Assembly (NCBI GenBank): GCA_949957035.1
Contig: CATLIP010000056.1
Coordinates: 1-11,503, forward strand
Source of the DNA: an uncultured Lachnospiraceae bacterium
GTDB taxonomy: Bacteria > Bacillota_A > Clostridia > Lachnospirales > Lachnospiraceae
Length of the DNA stretch: 11,503 nt
Direction: 5' to 3'
The translations under genes and the position numbers were made by a program. Below are positions 1-7,911 of the stretch, piece after piece. Position 1 is the first letter of the stretch. The number at the start of each line of letters is the position of its first letter. The notes under the pieces are model-generated. The model had not been told where the DNA came from, searched no databases, and saw only the letters and a program-made list of their open reading frames with translations.

Positions 1-2161
1 CAAGCAAAAGTCCCTTCTTATCGTAAGAATAGATCTTAACCTCCGCAAGATACTGGCCTCCCGTCTTCTCCGCCACATCGCTCTCCCACTCCGCCTCAAT
101 CAGACGGGCGCGCTCAGGCTCGGAAAGATGGAGCATATTCACACAGTCCGTCCGGTGGATGGACAAGCCTCTCCCCCTGGTCACAAAGCCCACAATCTCA
201 TCCCCTGGAACCGGATTACAACACCTGGAAAACCGCACGGCCACATCATCGATTCCCTTCACGAGAATCCCACTCTTTGACTTGGCAATATGAACCTTAT
301 TCCTGGAGGCTTCCGCAACCTTTCCAAGCACATCCTCGTCCGTAAGCTCCTGCTTATGCTCCTTGCCGTACTCCTCAACCAGCCGGTTTACCACCTGGCC
401 CTCTTTCAGACCCCCGTGTCCGATGGCGGCAAGGACAGAATCCCAATCCTTGAAGCCGTACTTCTTCTGGACAATCTCCTGATACTTGGAAACCATAATA
501 TTGTTGGGAACAATGGACTTGGCCCTGCAATAACCGGCAATCAATTCCTTCCCTTTGACAATATTCTCTTCCTTAAACTCCCGCTTAAACCACTGGTTAA
601 TCTTGTTCTTAGCCTGAGTGCTTTTAACGATACTCAGCCAGTCGCGGCTGGGTCCCTTGGAATTTTGAGAGGTCAGAATCTCTATTCTGTCCCCGTTCTG
701 TATCTTATAATCAATATTAACCAGCTTCCCGTTCACCCGCGCTCCTACCATCTTATTCCCCACAGCGCTGTGAATGATATAGGCAAAGTCAATGGGAGTA
801 GAACCATTCGGCAGGTTCTTCACATCCCCTTGGGGGGTAAAGCAATACACGTCCTCCGCAAAAAGGTCCAAATCCCCTTTGATCAGATTCATAAATTCCC
901 GATTATCCGACATATCCCTCTGCCATTCCAAAATCTGACGGAGCCAGCTTAGCTTTTCCTCTTCCTGAGCCTTTACACTCTTCTTGCCGTCGCCGGATTC
1001 CTTATACTTCCAATGGGCGGCAATCCCGTACTCGGCAGTCTTGTGCATCTCCTCCGTCCGAATCTGAATCTCAAAGGGCTGCCCTACTGAACTCATCAGA
1101 GTCGTGTGCAGGGATTGGTACATATTGGGCTTCGGCATGGCGATATAATCCTTAAAACGCCCCGGAATCGGCGTATACAGTTCGTGAATCACACCAAGAG
1201 CAGCATAGCAGTCCCGAACAGACTCCACAATAATACGGACCGCGAAAAGATCGTAGATCTGGTCCACCGTCTTGTCTTGATTGACCATCTTCTTGTAAAT
1301 GCTGAAAAAATGCTTCACACGTCCGCTGACCTGCGCCTTAATATTGGCATTCTCCATATGCGAAGAAACTTCCTCCACAATCTGCTGTACAAACTCTTCC
1401 CGCTCCATCTTTCTGGTATTAATCTGGTCAACCAGATCGAAAAAGACCTCCGGCTGAGAATATTTTAAAGCCAAGTCATCAAGCTCTGTCTTAATCTTGG
1501 AGATCCCAAGCCTCTGAGCAATGGGGGCATAGATGTCCATGGTCTCCCTTGCCTTCTCCTTCTGCTTCGCAGGCTTCATGAACTGCAGGGTTCTTAAGTT
1601 ATGAAGACGGTCGGCAAGCTTGATGATGATTACCCGGATATCCTTCGCCATGGCAAGAAACATCTTACGCAGATTCTCCGCCTGGACATCTAACTTATCC
1701 GAAGAATAAGACAGCCTGCCAAGCTTCGTGACGCCGTCCACCAGAAGAGCCACATCATCCCCAAAATCCTTACGTATCTCTTCCTCACTAATCTGAGTAT
1801 CCTCCACCACATCATGAAGAATCCCTGCCGCAATCGTCTCCTTATCCATCTCTAAGTCCGCTAATATAATCGCAACCCACAGCGGATGGATGATATACGG
1901 CTCCCCTGACTTCCGGCACTGATCCCCATGAGCCTCCTGCGCCAGATGATAGGCCCTCTTGATCATCGACACATCCGTAGATGGATGGTACTTACGAATA
2001 CGGGCGATTAACATGTCATATAAATGGTCAGGATTCTCGTAGTCTCCCGGCGCTTTCACAGCGTGGCCGTCCACAATCTCAAGCCCCTGAGAATGGTCAA
2101 CCATGATTGCTTCCGCAGCAATCCGGTCGTCTATCGCTTCATAAGTTGTCACTCCTGACAT
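1..2161 (-). CDS. relA: Bifunctional (p)ppGpp synthetase/hydrolase Rel (3' end missing)
   Basis: Rel makes (p)ppGpp from ATP and GDP/GTP when ribosomes stall on uncharged tRNA, and degrades it otherwise; it sets the stringent response. 720 codons are visible before the left edge cuts the gene. Reading from the ATG: an HD hydrolase domain with HDVVED at about 116-121 and the later Asp in KLADRLHNL near 184; the synthetase domain with RFKD at 335-338 followed by YIAMPKPN and YQSLHTT; a TGS domain beginning YCFTPQGDVKNLPNG near 439; a zinc-finger-like segment with adjacent Cys at 647-648 and RTDC about 25 residues later; and the first strand of an ACT domain. RFKD is the form found in bifunctional Rel enzymes; synthetase-only RelA has an acidic variant, and the HD residues are intact, so both activities are expected. 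Roughly 40-60 residues should lie outside the window. The start has GGAGG seven bases upstream. The gene follows apt by 38 bases on the same strand and is probably cotranscribed with it. Confidence 0.97.
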   Translation of the reverse strand, partial: MSGVTTYEAIDDRIAAEAIMVDHSQGLEIVDGHAVKAPGDYENPDHLYDMLIARIRKYHPSTDVSMIKRAYHLAQEAHGDQCRKSGEPYIIHPLWVAIILADLEMDKETIAAGILHDVVEDTQISEEEIRKDFGDDVALLVDGVTKLGRLSYSSDKLDVQAENLRKMFLAMAKDIRVIIIKLADRLHNLRTLQFMKPAKQKEKARETMDIYAPIAQRLGISKIKTELDDLALKYSQPEVFFDLVDQINTRKMEREEFVQQIVEEVSSHMENANIKAQVSGRVKHFFSIYKKMVNQDKTVDQIYDLFAVRIIVESVRDCYAALGVIHELYTPIPGRFKDYIAMPKPNMYQSLHTTLMSSVGQPFEIQIRTEEMHKTAEYGIAAHWKYKESGDGKKSVKAQEEEKLSWLRQILEWQRDMSDNREFMNLIKGDLDLFAEDVYCFTPQGDVKNLPNGSTPIDFAYIIHSAVGNKMVGARVNGKLVNIDYKIQNGDRIEILTSQNSKGPSRDWLSIVKSTQAKNKINQWFKREFKEENIVKGKELIAGYCRAKSIVPNNIMVSKYQEIVQKKYGFKDWDSVLAAIGHGGLKEGQVVNRLVEEYGKEHKQELTDEDVLGKVAEASRNKVHIAKSKSGILVKGIDDVAVRFSRCCNPVPGDEIVGFVTRGRGLSIHRTDCVNMLHLSEPERARLIEAEWESDVAEKTGGQYLAEVKIYSYDKKGLLL

Positions 2162-2199
2162 ATTAACGCCTCCTCCCTCTCTGATATTCCAATTCTTTT

Positions 2200-2724
2200 T
2201 TATTTTCCTGGATAAGCAATGACAGATTCCACATCATATCCTTTTAGCTTCTCTCTGCCCTTTAATCCCGCCAGCTCCATCAGGAACACCGTCTTAACCA
2301 CTTTTCCCCCGAGTCCTTCAATCAGCTTCACCATCGCCTCGTTGGTGCCTCCTGTCGCAATCAAATCGTCGATAATCACCACTCTGTGTCCCGGACGGAT
2401 GGCGTCTTTGTGTATCTCAAGCTCCGCTGTGCCGTACTCTAATTCATACTGGATGGAAACCGTCTCACAGGGAAGCTTTCCCTTCTTACGGATTGGGATA
2501 AACGGCTTGTGCAGATTGTAAGCAATAGGCACGCCAAAAATAAAGCCTCTGGATTCCGGCCCTACCACCAAATCAAAGTCCACGTCCTTTAACTTCTCCT
2601 GCATCAAGTCTATGGCAAGCGCAAGACCGTCCGCGTCCTGCAAAACGCTGGTCACGTCTCTGAAAATGATCCCCTTCTCCGGAAAATCCGGAATACTTCT
2701 CACATACTCTTCAATCTTTTTCAT
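2200..2724 (-). CDS. apt: Adenine phosphoribosyltransferase
   Basis: Apt salvages adenine by joining it to PRPP to give AMP and pyrophosphate, in the cytoplasm. The 174-residue protein has the normal length for bacterial Apt. Visible family marks are the N-terminal IPDFPEKGIIFRD segment (11-23), GPESRGFIFG (55-64), the flexible-loop segment YELEYGTAELEIHKDA (about 93-108), and the PRPP-binding motif VVIIDDLIATGGT (115-127). The ATG has GGAGAG six bases upstream. A good sigma-A type promoter lies about 95 bases upstream, so apt is likely the first gene of an apt-rel unit; this order is widely conserved in Firmicutes. In many relatives recJ sits directly upstream, but here a convergent plus-strand gene and a terminator separate the two. 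Confidence 0.97.
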   Translation of the reverse strand: MKKIEEYVRSIPDFPEKGIIFRDVTSVLQDADGLALAIDLMQEKLKDVDFDLVVGPESRGFIFGVPIAYNLHKPFIPIRKKGKLPCETVSIQYELEYGTAELEIHKDAIRPGHRVVIIDDLIATGGTNEAMVKLIEGLGGKVVKTVFLMELAGLKGREKLKGYDVESVIAYPGK

Positions 2725-2819
2725 AACAATCTCTCCATTCCTGTATCATATTGCCCCCTGGATGCCGCGGATTGCTCCGCATTTCACACAGGACCTTTTT
2801 CATACTATCTTAGTACAGC

Positions 2820-2848
2820 ATTATAGCATTAGTTTGCAGGATTTTCAA
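2820..2848 (-). promoter_or_regulatory. Probable sigma-A promoter for apt-rel
   Basis: Read on the minus strand, TTGAAA (2848-2843) is followed after exactly 17 bases by TATAAT (2825-2820), with a TG one base before the -10 (extended -10). Transcription would begin near 2813, leaving a leader of about 90 bases before the apt ATG. That leader holds a small hairpin at 2767-2780 (GCGGA, GCAA loop, TCCGC). I see no purine riboswitch core and no terminator in the leader. The motif match is direct; use in vivo is inferred. Confidence 0.72.
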
Positions 2849-2876
2849 TCATTTTACGGAATGCCCTTTCTCTTCC

Positions 2877-2905
2877 TTGACAATTTCCCCAAAGTAGTGC
2901 AAAAT
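2877..2905 (+). promoter_or_regulatory. Probable promoter for the plus-strand GAF/degenerate-GGDEF gene
   Basis: A perfect -35 hexamer TTGACA (2877-2882) is followed after 17 bases by CAAAAT (2900-2905), a four-of-six -10 match. The start would be near 2912, leaving a short leader of about 27-30 bases. It is divergent from the apt promoter, whose -35 begins about 30 bases to the left, so a regulator bound between them could affect both. Confidence 0.5.
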
Positions 2906-2938
2906 AATACCATATAAAACACACAGTAATATGGAAGG

Positions 2939-3790
2939 GTGATGAAATTGTATCCGGACGAATTACAGAATGCTGACGGAACGAGAATGCAACAGATAAC
3001 AGAAGAACAACAAAACGACAGCTGGGAATCAACCTATGAGATCATTTCCAGTTTGGAGCAGTACAAACCCGAGGAAGTACTATTCTACGCGGCAGAGATA
3101 CTCGGCAGAGAGATGGGCAGTAAGAATGTGGCAGTCTATACTGTGGCGAACCGAGAATATGCAAGACTTTATTCCTCCACATCTTTAGAAGCCAGAAGGC
3201 TTGGCAATTCTATAAAATACATAGAAATGGGCGAGCTTTACAGCGAGATAAAAGCCGGAAGGATTTATGTGAATGAAGGGAAGGAGGAAAACCGCCCAGC
3301 CTTAGCCCATGCAATCTATGCGGAAGAGGATATTCGTGTAATCCTGATGTTCTGGGATGTTTCAGACAATACCCATGGAATATCGCCAATAAAACGGCTG
3401 ACGGTAATCGAGACGCTGCTTCAAAAGACCATTCTGCGGGCAAGCCGGTATATGTCAAGCTTCAGAAGGAAGAATTATCTGGAAGGGACGAACGTACTGA
3501 ACGAAGGAACCTTCCGCGTTCTGCTCGAAGCATTTTTTGAGGCCAAGGAAAAAGGGCTGACAGAATGTGCGCTGGTAGAATTTGAGATGGGGTACCGGGA
3601 TTATAGAAACATTTCCATTCAGGTCGCATGCAAGATACGTCTCACAGACTATATGGGCGTTTTAAACGGTGGAAAATTCTACATACTGCTCGCCAATACC
3701 GACCTGAAAAGCGCGGAAATCGTTCAGGAAAGATTACGGAAGCTTGGTTTTAAAACAGTATTGAAGGATTTACAGTATAAAGATATGTAA
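2939..3790 (+). CDS. Soluble protein with GAF-like domain and degenerate GGDEF domain (PelD receptor-like)
   Basis: 283 residues if the GTG at 2939 is used; the ATG at 2942 is equally possible. GGAAGGG at 2933-2939 is very close to both, so the start is uncertain, but an in-frame stop at 2927 rules out a longer form. Residues about 35-170 look like a GAF sensor (YKPEEVLFYAAEIL, then strand KNVAVYTV, later strand IRVILMFWD). Residues about 178-283 look like a GGDEF fold: LEGTNVLNEGTFRVLLE stands where DxLTGLxNR is usual, and NGGKF (243-247) replaces the catalytic GGDEF. RLTD (234-237) lies five residues before it, the spacing of the c-di-GMP inhibitory RxxD site. A diguanylate cyclase activity is therefore unlikely; c-di-GMP binding is an inference. 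The layout recalls PelD, but there are no membrane helices and no pel genes nearby. It is the only plus-strand gene here and ends before a bidirectional terminator. The partner is unknown. Confidence 0.85.
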   Translation: MMKLYPDELQNADGTRMQQITEEQQNDSWESTYEIISSLEQYKPEEVLFYAAEILGREMGSKNVAVYTVANREYARLYSSTSLEARRLGNSIKYIEMGELYSEIKAGRIYVNEGKEENRPALAHAIYAEEDIRVILMFWDVSDNTHGISPIKRLTVIETLLQKTILRASRYMSSFRRKNYLEGTNVLNEGTFRVLLEAFFEAKEKGLTECALVEFEMGYRDYRNISIQVACKIRLTDYMGVLNGGKFYILLANTDLKSAEIVQERLRKLGFKTVLKDLQYKDM

Positions 3791-3809
3791 TATATAACGA
3801 CATCTAACT

Positions 3810-3863
3810 AAAAGAGGCTGTCAGCAGATGACATTTTGTTATCATTTACTGACAGCCTCTTTT
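3810..3863. terminator. Bidirectional rho-independent terminator between the GGDEF-like gene and recJ
   Basis: A perfect 15-base inverted repeat pairs 3810-3824 with 3849-3863 around a 24-base loop. The arms begin with AAAA and end with TTTT (T run extends to 3864), so each strand gives a GC-containing stem followed by a U tract. It lies 20 bases after the plus-strand stop and 18 bases after the recJ stop, the expected place for a shared terminator of convergent genes. Confidence 0.9.
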
Positions 3864-3881
3864 TATGGACAGTATGTCTTT

Positions 3882-5642
3882 TTATCGGTAATGTGTCATG
3901 ACAATCTGAGGAGTGACCCGTCCCATATACTCATTCAGTTCCGGATAATAGGTGATAGCCAGAGTCATATTCGTTTGTTTTCCGGCCAACAGTCTCTCTA
4001 CCGCAGGATTACCATAACGTTCCTTAAGAGCCTTTAGGAAATCTTCTATGTGGTTAAAAAACATAGCGTCTATGGAAATCCCGGAGGCATCCCGAACCTT
4101 AAGCTTTAGGACGTTTCGGTTCTTTCCCAGAATCCGTCCGCTTAGAAGCTCCACATTCCGAGCGGCAAACACAGGCTTCGTATTCCCTTTTCCAAAGGGC
4201 TCAAGAAGAGAAAGCTCCCGAATAAATTCTTCCGTCACATCAGCAAAGGGAAGCTCCATATCAATCACTACTTTCTCTGTCATATCTTCTTTTGTCAAGG
4301 CGCATTTTTCATTAAGCATCCGGCGGAAGGCCTCTAAGTTTTCTTTCTCTAACGAAAGACCTGCCGCCAGCTTATGGCCCCCAAATTTCGTCAGAAGCTC
4401 CTTGCACTTACTCAACTCCTCAAACATATGATAAGCCTCTATGGAACGGCCGGAGCCCTTGATTCCTTCCCTGGCATCCGTCAGCACAAAAACAGGCCGG
4501 TAATAGCTCTCACGTACCCGTCCCGCAACGATTCCCGCAAGACTCTCATGGCAGGAAGGGAGGTAAATCACCAACACCCGGTCATTTCGGATACCGCTGT
4601 TCTCCACCTGCTCCTTCGCCTGTGCCACAGCCTCCTCTGTCAACTCTTTCCTGCTGTCATTCAACGCTTTCAGGTCGCCCGCCAGCACATCGGCCTCCTT
4701 CTTGCTCTTTGCCCGAAGAAGCGCAAGAGCCCTCTTCGCTGTGTCAAGCCTTCCGCTTGCGTTCATACAAGGCCCCAAAATGAAACCAATGTGATAGGCC
4801 CTGATTCTGTCCTTTTCCAGTTTCGTACACTCAATCAACGCCTTAAGCCCCAGGTTTTCGGTACTGCCGATTCGCTTAAGCCCCTCCTTCACCAAGATAC
4901 GGTTCTCATCCTCTAAATCCATCACATCCCCCACTGTGGCAATGGCTGCATTTTCCAACAGATATGAAAATATTTGGGGCTCCCTTCCCATGGCCTCACA
5001 CAAGGTACACACTGCCTGATATGCAATCGCCCCGCCGCACAGCCCGGGAAACGGATATCCGCACCCCGGCTGCCTGGGGTCAATGACCGCATCGGCAGGA
5101 GGCAGACGGTAAATGCGCTCTCCTTCAACTTCCTCATAAGGGACCTCGTGATGGTCCGTCACAATAATGGTCATTCCAAGGCTCTTCCCATAAGCAATCT
5201 CATCGGCTGCCGCTATTCCATTGTCACAGGTAATAACAGTATCAATCCCATCCTCATACGCCCGCTTCAAAAGTTCTATGTTCAACCCGTATCCGTCTGT
5301 GATTCGGTCCGGAATGTCACTGTCCACATTCCCCCCAAGCTTCTCGATTCCCTCCAACAATATGTAAGTCGCATTAATCCCGTCAATGTCATAATCACCG
5401 ATAATCCGAATTTTTTTTCCCTCTTCAATCTTCTTCTTAAGGATTTTTGCCGCCTTCTCCATCCCCTTCATAAGCCGCCCGTCACTCAGATTCTTTGCCG
5501 TCCCGTTTAGAAACTTATCAATCGCAGCTTCACCCGTCACATTTCGGTTTCTAATCAGACAGGCAAGCCTTGGGCTTATATGGAATCTCTTCCCAATAGC
5601 CTCAAAATCCGCGCCCTTTCTCAGAAGTACCCAACGCTCCAT
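3882..5642 (-). CDS. recJ: Single-stranded-DNA-specific 5'-3' exonuclease RecJ
   Basis: RecJ degrades single-stranded DNA 5' to 3' in recombination and base-excision or mismatch repair. The 586-residue protein has the DHH-family catalytic set: GDYDIDG (82-88), the Asp of CDNG (140), DHH (163-165), the segment CMNASGRLDTA in the middle, and the DHHA1 motif GGHKLAAG (421-428). The last 130 residues, beginning IDMELPFADV, match the RecJ OB-fold region with LEPFGKGNTKPVF. It is close in size to Escherichia coli RecJ and lacks the extra C-terminal region of the longer Bacillus-type enzyme. The ATG has GGAGGG ten bases upstream. A terminator-like hairpin separates it from secDF upstream and another separates it from the next gene, so it looks like a single-gene unit or one fed by read-through; I found no convincing own promoter. 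Confidence 0.95.
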   Translation of the reverse strand: MERWVLLRKGADFEAIGKRFHISPRLACLIRNRNVTGEAAIDKFLNGTAKNLSDGRLMKGMEKAAKILKKKIEEGKKIRIIGDYDIDGINATYILLEGIEKLGGNVDSDIPDRITDGYGLNIELLKRAYEDGIDTVITCDNGIAAADEIAYGKSLGMTIIVTDHHEVPYEEVEGERIYRLPPADAVIDPRQPGCGYPFPGLCGGAIAYQAVCTLCEAMGREPQIFSYLLENAAIATVGDVMDLEDENRILVKEGLKRIGSTENLGLKALIECTKLEKDRIRAYHIGFILGPCMNASGRLDTAKRALALLRAKSKKEADVLAGDLKALNDSRKELTEEAVAQAKEQVENSGIRNDRVLVIYLPSCHESLAGIVAGRVRESYYRPVFVLTDAREGIKGSGRSIEAYHMFEELSKCKELLTKFGGHKLAAGLSLEKENLEAFRRMLNEKCALTKEDMTEKVVIDMELPFADVTEEFIRELSLLEPFGKGNTKPVFAARNVELLSGRILGKNRNVLKLKVRDASGISIDAMFFNHIEDFLKALKERYGNPAVERLLAGKQTNMTLAITYYPELNEYMGRVTPQIVMTHYR

Positions 5643-5676
5643 CTATGTTTTTCCCTCCGTCCTTTTTGTTTTCCCA

Positions 5677-5729
5677 AAAAGGAGCCGTCTGAAAATGTGA
5701 AAATATCATCATTTCCGACAGCCCCTTTT
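5677..5729 (-). terminator. Probable terminator after secDF, in the recJ leader
   Basis: On the minus strand, positions 5729-5717 pair with 5689-5677 in a 13-pair stem that includes two G-T wobbles, around a 27-base loop, followed by a run of five T (5680-5676). It starts about 20 bases after the secDF stop and ends about 35 bases before the recJ ATG. The stem is weaker than the one at 3810-3863, so partial read-through into recJ is plausible. The arms share the GGCTGTC/GACAGCC core with that other hairpin. Confidence 0.7.
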
Positions 5730-5749
5730 CTCTAAATTAAATATATATT

Positions 5750-7897
5750 TTATGCGTCCTTCTTCACCAGCTTCGTCCGCATCACATACCACAGTGCGCC
5801 TGTAATACATACGGATGAATATGCTCCGCAGATAACGCCCACCATCAGCGGCGCCGCAAACTCACGTATTGAGCTGACGCCCATAATGAACAGAATCGCC
5901 ACCATCACGAATGTGGTCAGGGAGGTATAGATACTTCTGGTCAAAGTCTGGGTAATACTCTTGTTCACCACACTCATAAGGTCCGTCTTTTTCGTCTGAT
6001 AATGCAGCTCCTCACGGATACGGTCAAAGATAACAATCGTCGCATTGATGGAGTAACCCACAATCGTCAGCATACATGCAATAAACGTATTTCCAACGGA
6101 AATCCTTGCAATCGCATAAAACCCAATTACAATCAGGACATCATGCAGAAGGGCCAGAATCGCACTTGCCGCAAAACGAATATCCTTGAATCTGAACCAG
6201 ATGTACAGCAGCATACAGATAGTGGAAATAATAACCGCCACAACCGCGTCCTCGCGCATCTCATTGCTTACGGTTGAACTGATATTCTCAGCGGTAATCA
6301 AGGATTCATCCACCTTGAACTCGTCCACCATAGCCTGATTCAGCGCCTCACGCTGATCAAGGGACAGTGTCACTGTCTTAATAATAACCTGATTCGTTCC
6401 CGCAACCTTCTGTGTCTGCACGTTATTATCCCCTGTAATCTCTTCCACTACAGGTACAATCTTCTCATCAATCTCTTCGATAGAATATTCTTCATTAAAA
6501 GTCACATTGGTAGAAGTACCGCCCTCAAACTCAAGGCTGTAGGCAAACGCACCCTTCCCCTGTGAGGAATTGATTCCCATCACAGCCAGACTTGCCACAA
6601 TCAGAAGAGCAGAAATTCCAAAGAATACCTTCCTCTTCTCCACAAATCCAATCGCTTCCCGTTCCTTTTTGGGACGGTAGTATAAGCTCTCCTTGCGCAG
6701 TCCCACTGCATAGAAAGAAAATACAATAATCCTGGTAACCACAAGCGCCGTAAACATGGACACAATGATACCGATGGCCAGAGTCTGCGCAAAACCCTTA
6801 ACCGGTCCCGAGCCCCTGAACCACAGCACAGCCGCTGCAATTAAGGTAGTCACGTTACCGTCCACAATGGCGGACATAGCCTTCTGGAAACCGGCCTTTA
6901 AAGAATTTTTTACACTCTTGCCCCGGGACATTTCCTCACGCACACGGGCAAATATAATGACGTTCGCATCCACCGCCATACCAATACCAAGGATGATACC
7001 TGCAATACCAGGCAGAGTCAGCGTGACGTTAAATGCATTCAGGACTACCAAAACCAGCTCCGTATAGATTAACAGAGCAAGCCCGGACGCTAATCCCGGA
7101 AGATAGTACACGAAAATCATAAATATGATGATTAAGGCCAGACCAATTGCACCTGCCTTCAAGCTGGTACTGATGGCCTGCTCGCCTAGCTGAGCTCCTA
7201 CCACATTGGAACGGAGTTCTTCAAGCTCAAGCTTCAGACCGCCAATACGAATAGTAGAAGCCAGTGTATCTACTTCCTCAAAGGTAAAGTTACCCGTAAT
7301 ATATGCCTGTCCTCCGGTAATGGCCTGATTAACGATTGGGTCGCTGATGGTTGTTCCGTCATAGACAATATTAATCTTCTTCCCTATATTCTCTTCTGTA
7401 GCCTTCGCAAACTTCTCTTTACCATCATCATTCAGCGTAAGCTCCACCGAGTATTCCCGGTTCTTCATGCTGTCTTCTCCGGCCCTTGCAGTCGCCGTCT
7501 CCACATCGGAACCGGTCAGCACCGTCTCGCCGTCCTCTGTCTGAAACTCCAGAGAACCCGGTTTTCCAAGCTCGTCCAAAATCTTGTTGGCATCCGTCAC
7601 ACCGGGAATCTCGATATTAATCCGGTCGCTTCCCTCCTGATAAACGCTTGCCTCCGTACTGTACTGCTCCACACGTCTCTGCAGCTTGTAGATTGTGTCG
7701 CTCATCTCTTCATCCGTCGGGTTCTTGTCCTTAACCTGATACGTGATGCTGACACCGCCTGCCAAATCAAGACCAAGCTTGATATTCTTCATGGCTCCGG
7801 TCTGGGTCTTCCCAAACCCGACCGTCACTGTAAATCCCATCAAGGCAATGAGAACTACCGTCAGTATCAGGCTTATGATACCTTTGTTCTTCTTCAT
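5750..7897 (-). CDS. secDF: Protein translocase subunit SecDF (SecD-SecF fusion)
   Basis: SecDF is a membrane accessory of the Sec translocon that uses the proton gradient to pull exported proteins outward. The 715-residue protein is a natural fusion, as in Bacillus. The SecD half (about 1-410) has an N-terminal helix (8-28), the LGLDLAGGV motif (41-49), a compact extracellular domain to about 240, then helices carrying GMAVDANVIIFARVREEM (306-323) with the conserved Asp310. The SecF half starts near AIGFVEKRKVFF (415) and has EFEGGTS (457-462), helices from 550 onward, GYSINATIVIFDRIREE (614-630) and TLTRSIYTSLTT (651-662). In most SecF proteins the NAT triplet at 618-620 is NDT; here the codon is GCG, so the Asp is Ala. 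The start has AAGGA eight bases upstream, and the gene begins 14 bases after the scfB stop, suggesting cotranscription and translational coupling. The protein ends at a TAA followed by a terminator-like hairpin. Confidence 0.97.
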   Translation of the reverse strand: MKKNKGIISLILTVVLIALMGFTVTVGFGKTQTGAMKNIKLGLDLAGGVSITYQVKDKNPTDEEMSDTIYKLQRRVEQYSTEASVYQEGSDRINIEIPGVTDANKILDELGKPGSLEFQTEDGETVLTGSDVETATARAGEDSMKNREYSVELTLNDDGKEKFAKATEENIGKKINIVYDGTTISDPIVNQAITGGQAYITGNFTFEEVDTLASTIRIGGLKLELEELRSNVVGAQLGEQAISTSLKAGAIGLALIIIFMIFVYYLPGLASGLALLIYTELVLVVLNAFNVTLTLPGIAGIILGIGMAVDANVIIFARVREEMSRGKSVKNSLKAGFQKAMSAIVDGNVTTLIAAAVLWFRGSGPVKGFAQTLAIGIIVSMFTALVVTRIIVFSFYAVGLRKESLYYRPKKEREAIGFVEKRKVFFGISALLIVASLAVMGINSSQGKGAFAYSLEFEGGTSTNVTFNEEYSIEEIDEKIVPVVEEITGDNNVQTQKVAGTNQVIIKTVTLSLDQREALNQAMVDEFKVDESLITAENISSTVSNEMREDAVVAVIISTICMLLYIWFRFKDIRFAASAILALLHDVLIVIGFYAIARISVGNTFIACMLTIVGYSINATIVIFDRIREELHYQTKKTDLMSVVNKSITQTLTRSIYTSLTTFVMVAILFIMGVSSIREFAAPLMVGVICGAYSSVCITGALWYVMRTKLVKKDA

Positions 7898-7911
7898 GGT
7901 AAACTTCCTTT

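Noticed and set aside
290..1468. Plus-strand open frames of 220 and 120 codons at the left end
   Set aside because: They lie opposite rel, whose minus-strand reading is continuous and carries all family motifs. The plus-strand products show no recognisable domain and are antisense shadows.
2725..2819. Riboswitch in the apt leader
   Set aside because: The leader is about 90 bases with one small GNRA-loop hairpin. No conserved purine-riboswitch core or expression platform is visible.
2931..2942. Three-codon reading frame ATG-GAA-GGG-TGA overlapping the start of the plus-strand gene
   Set aside because: It holds the only ribosome-binding-like sequence of the next gene and has none of its own. 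Translation coupling is possible, but nothing supports a real peptide.
4048..5510. Several plus-strand open frames of 127-180 codons across recJ
   Set aside because: They are antisense to a complete recJ with all catalytic motifs, have no ribosome sites and no domain-like sequence.
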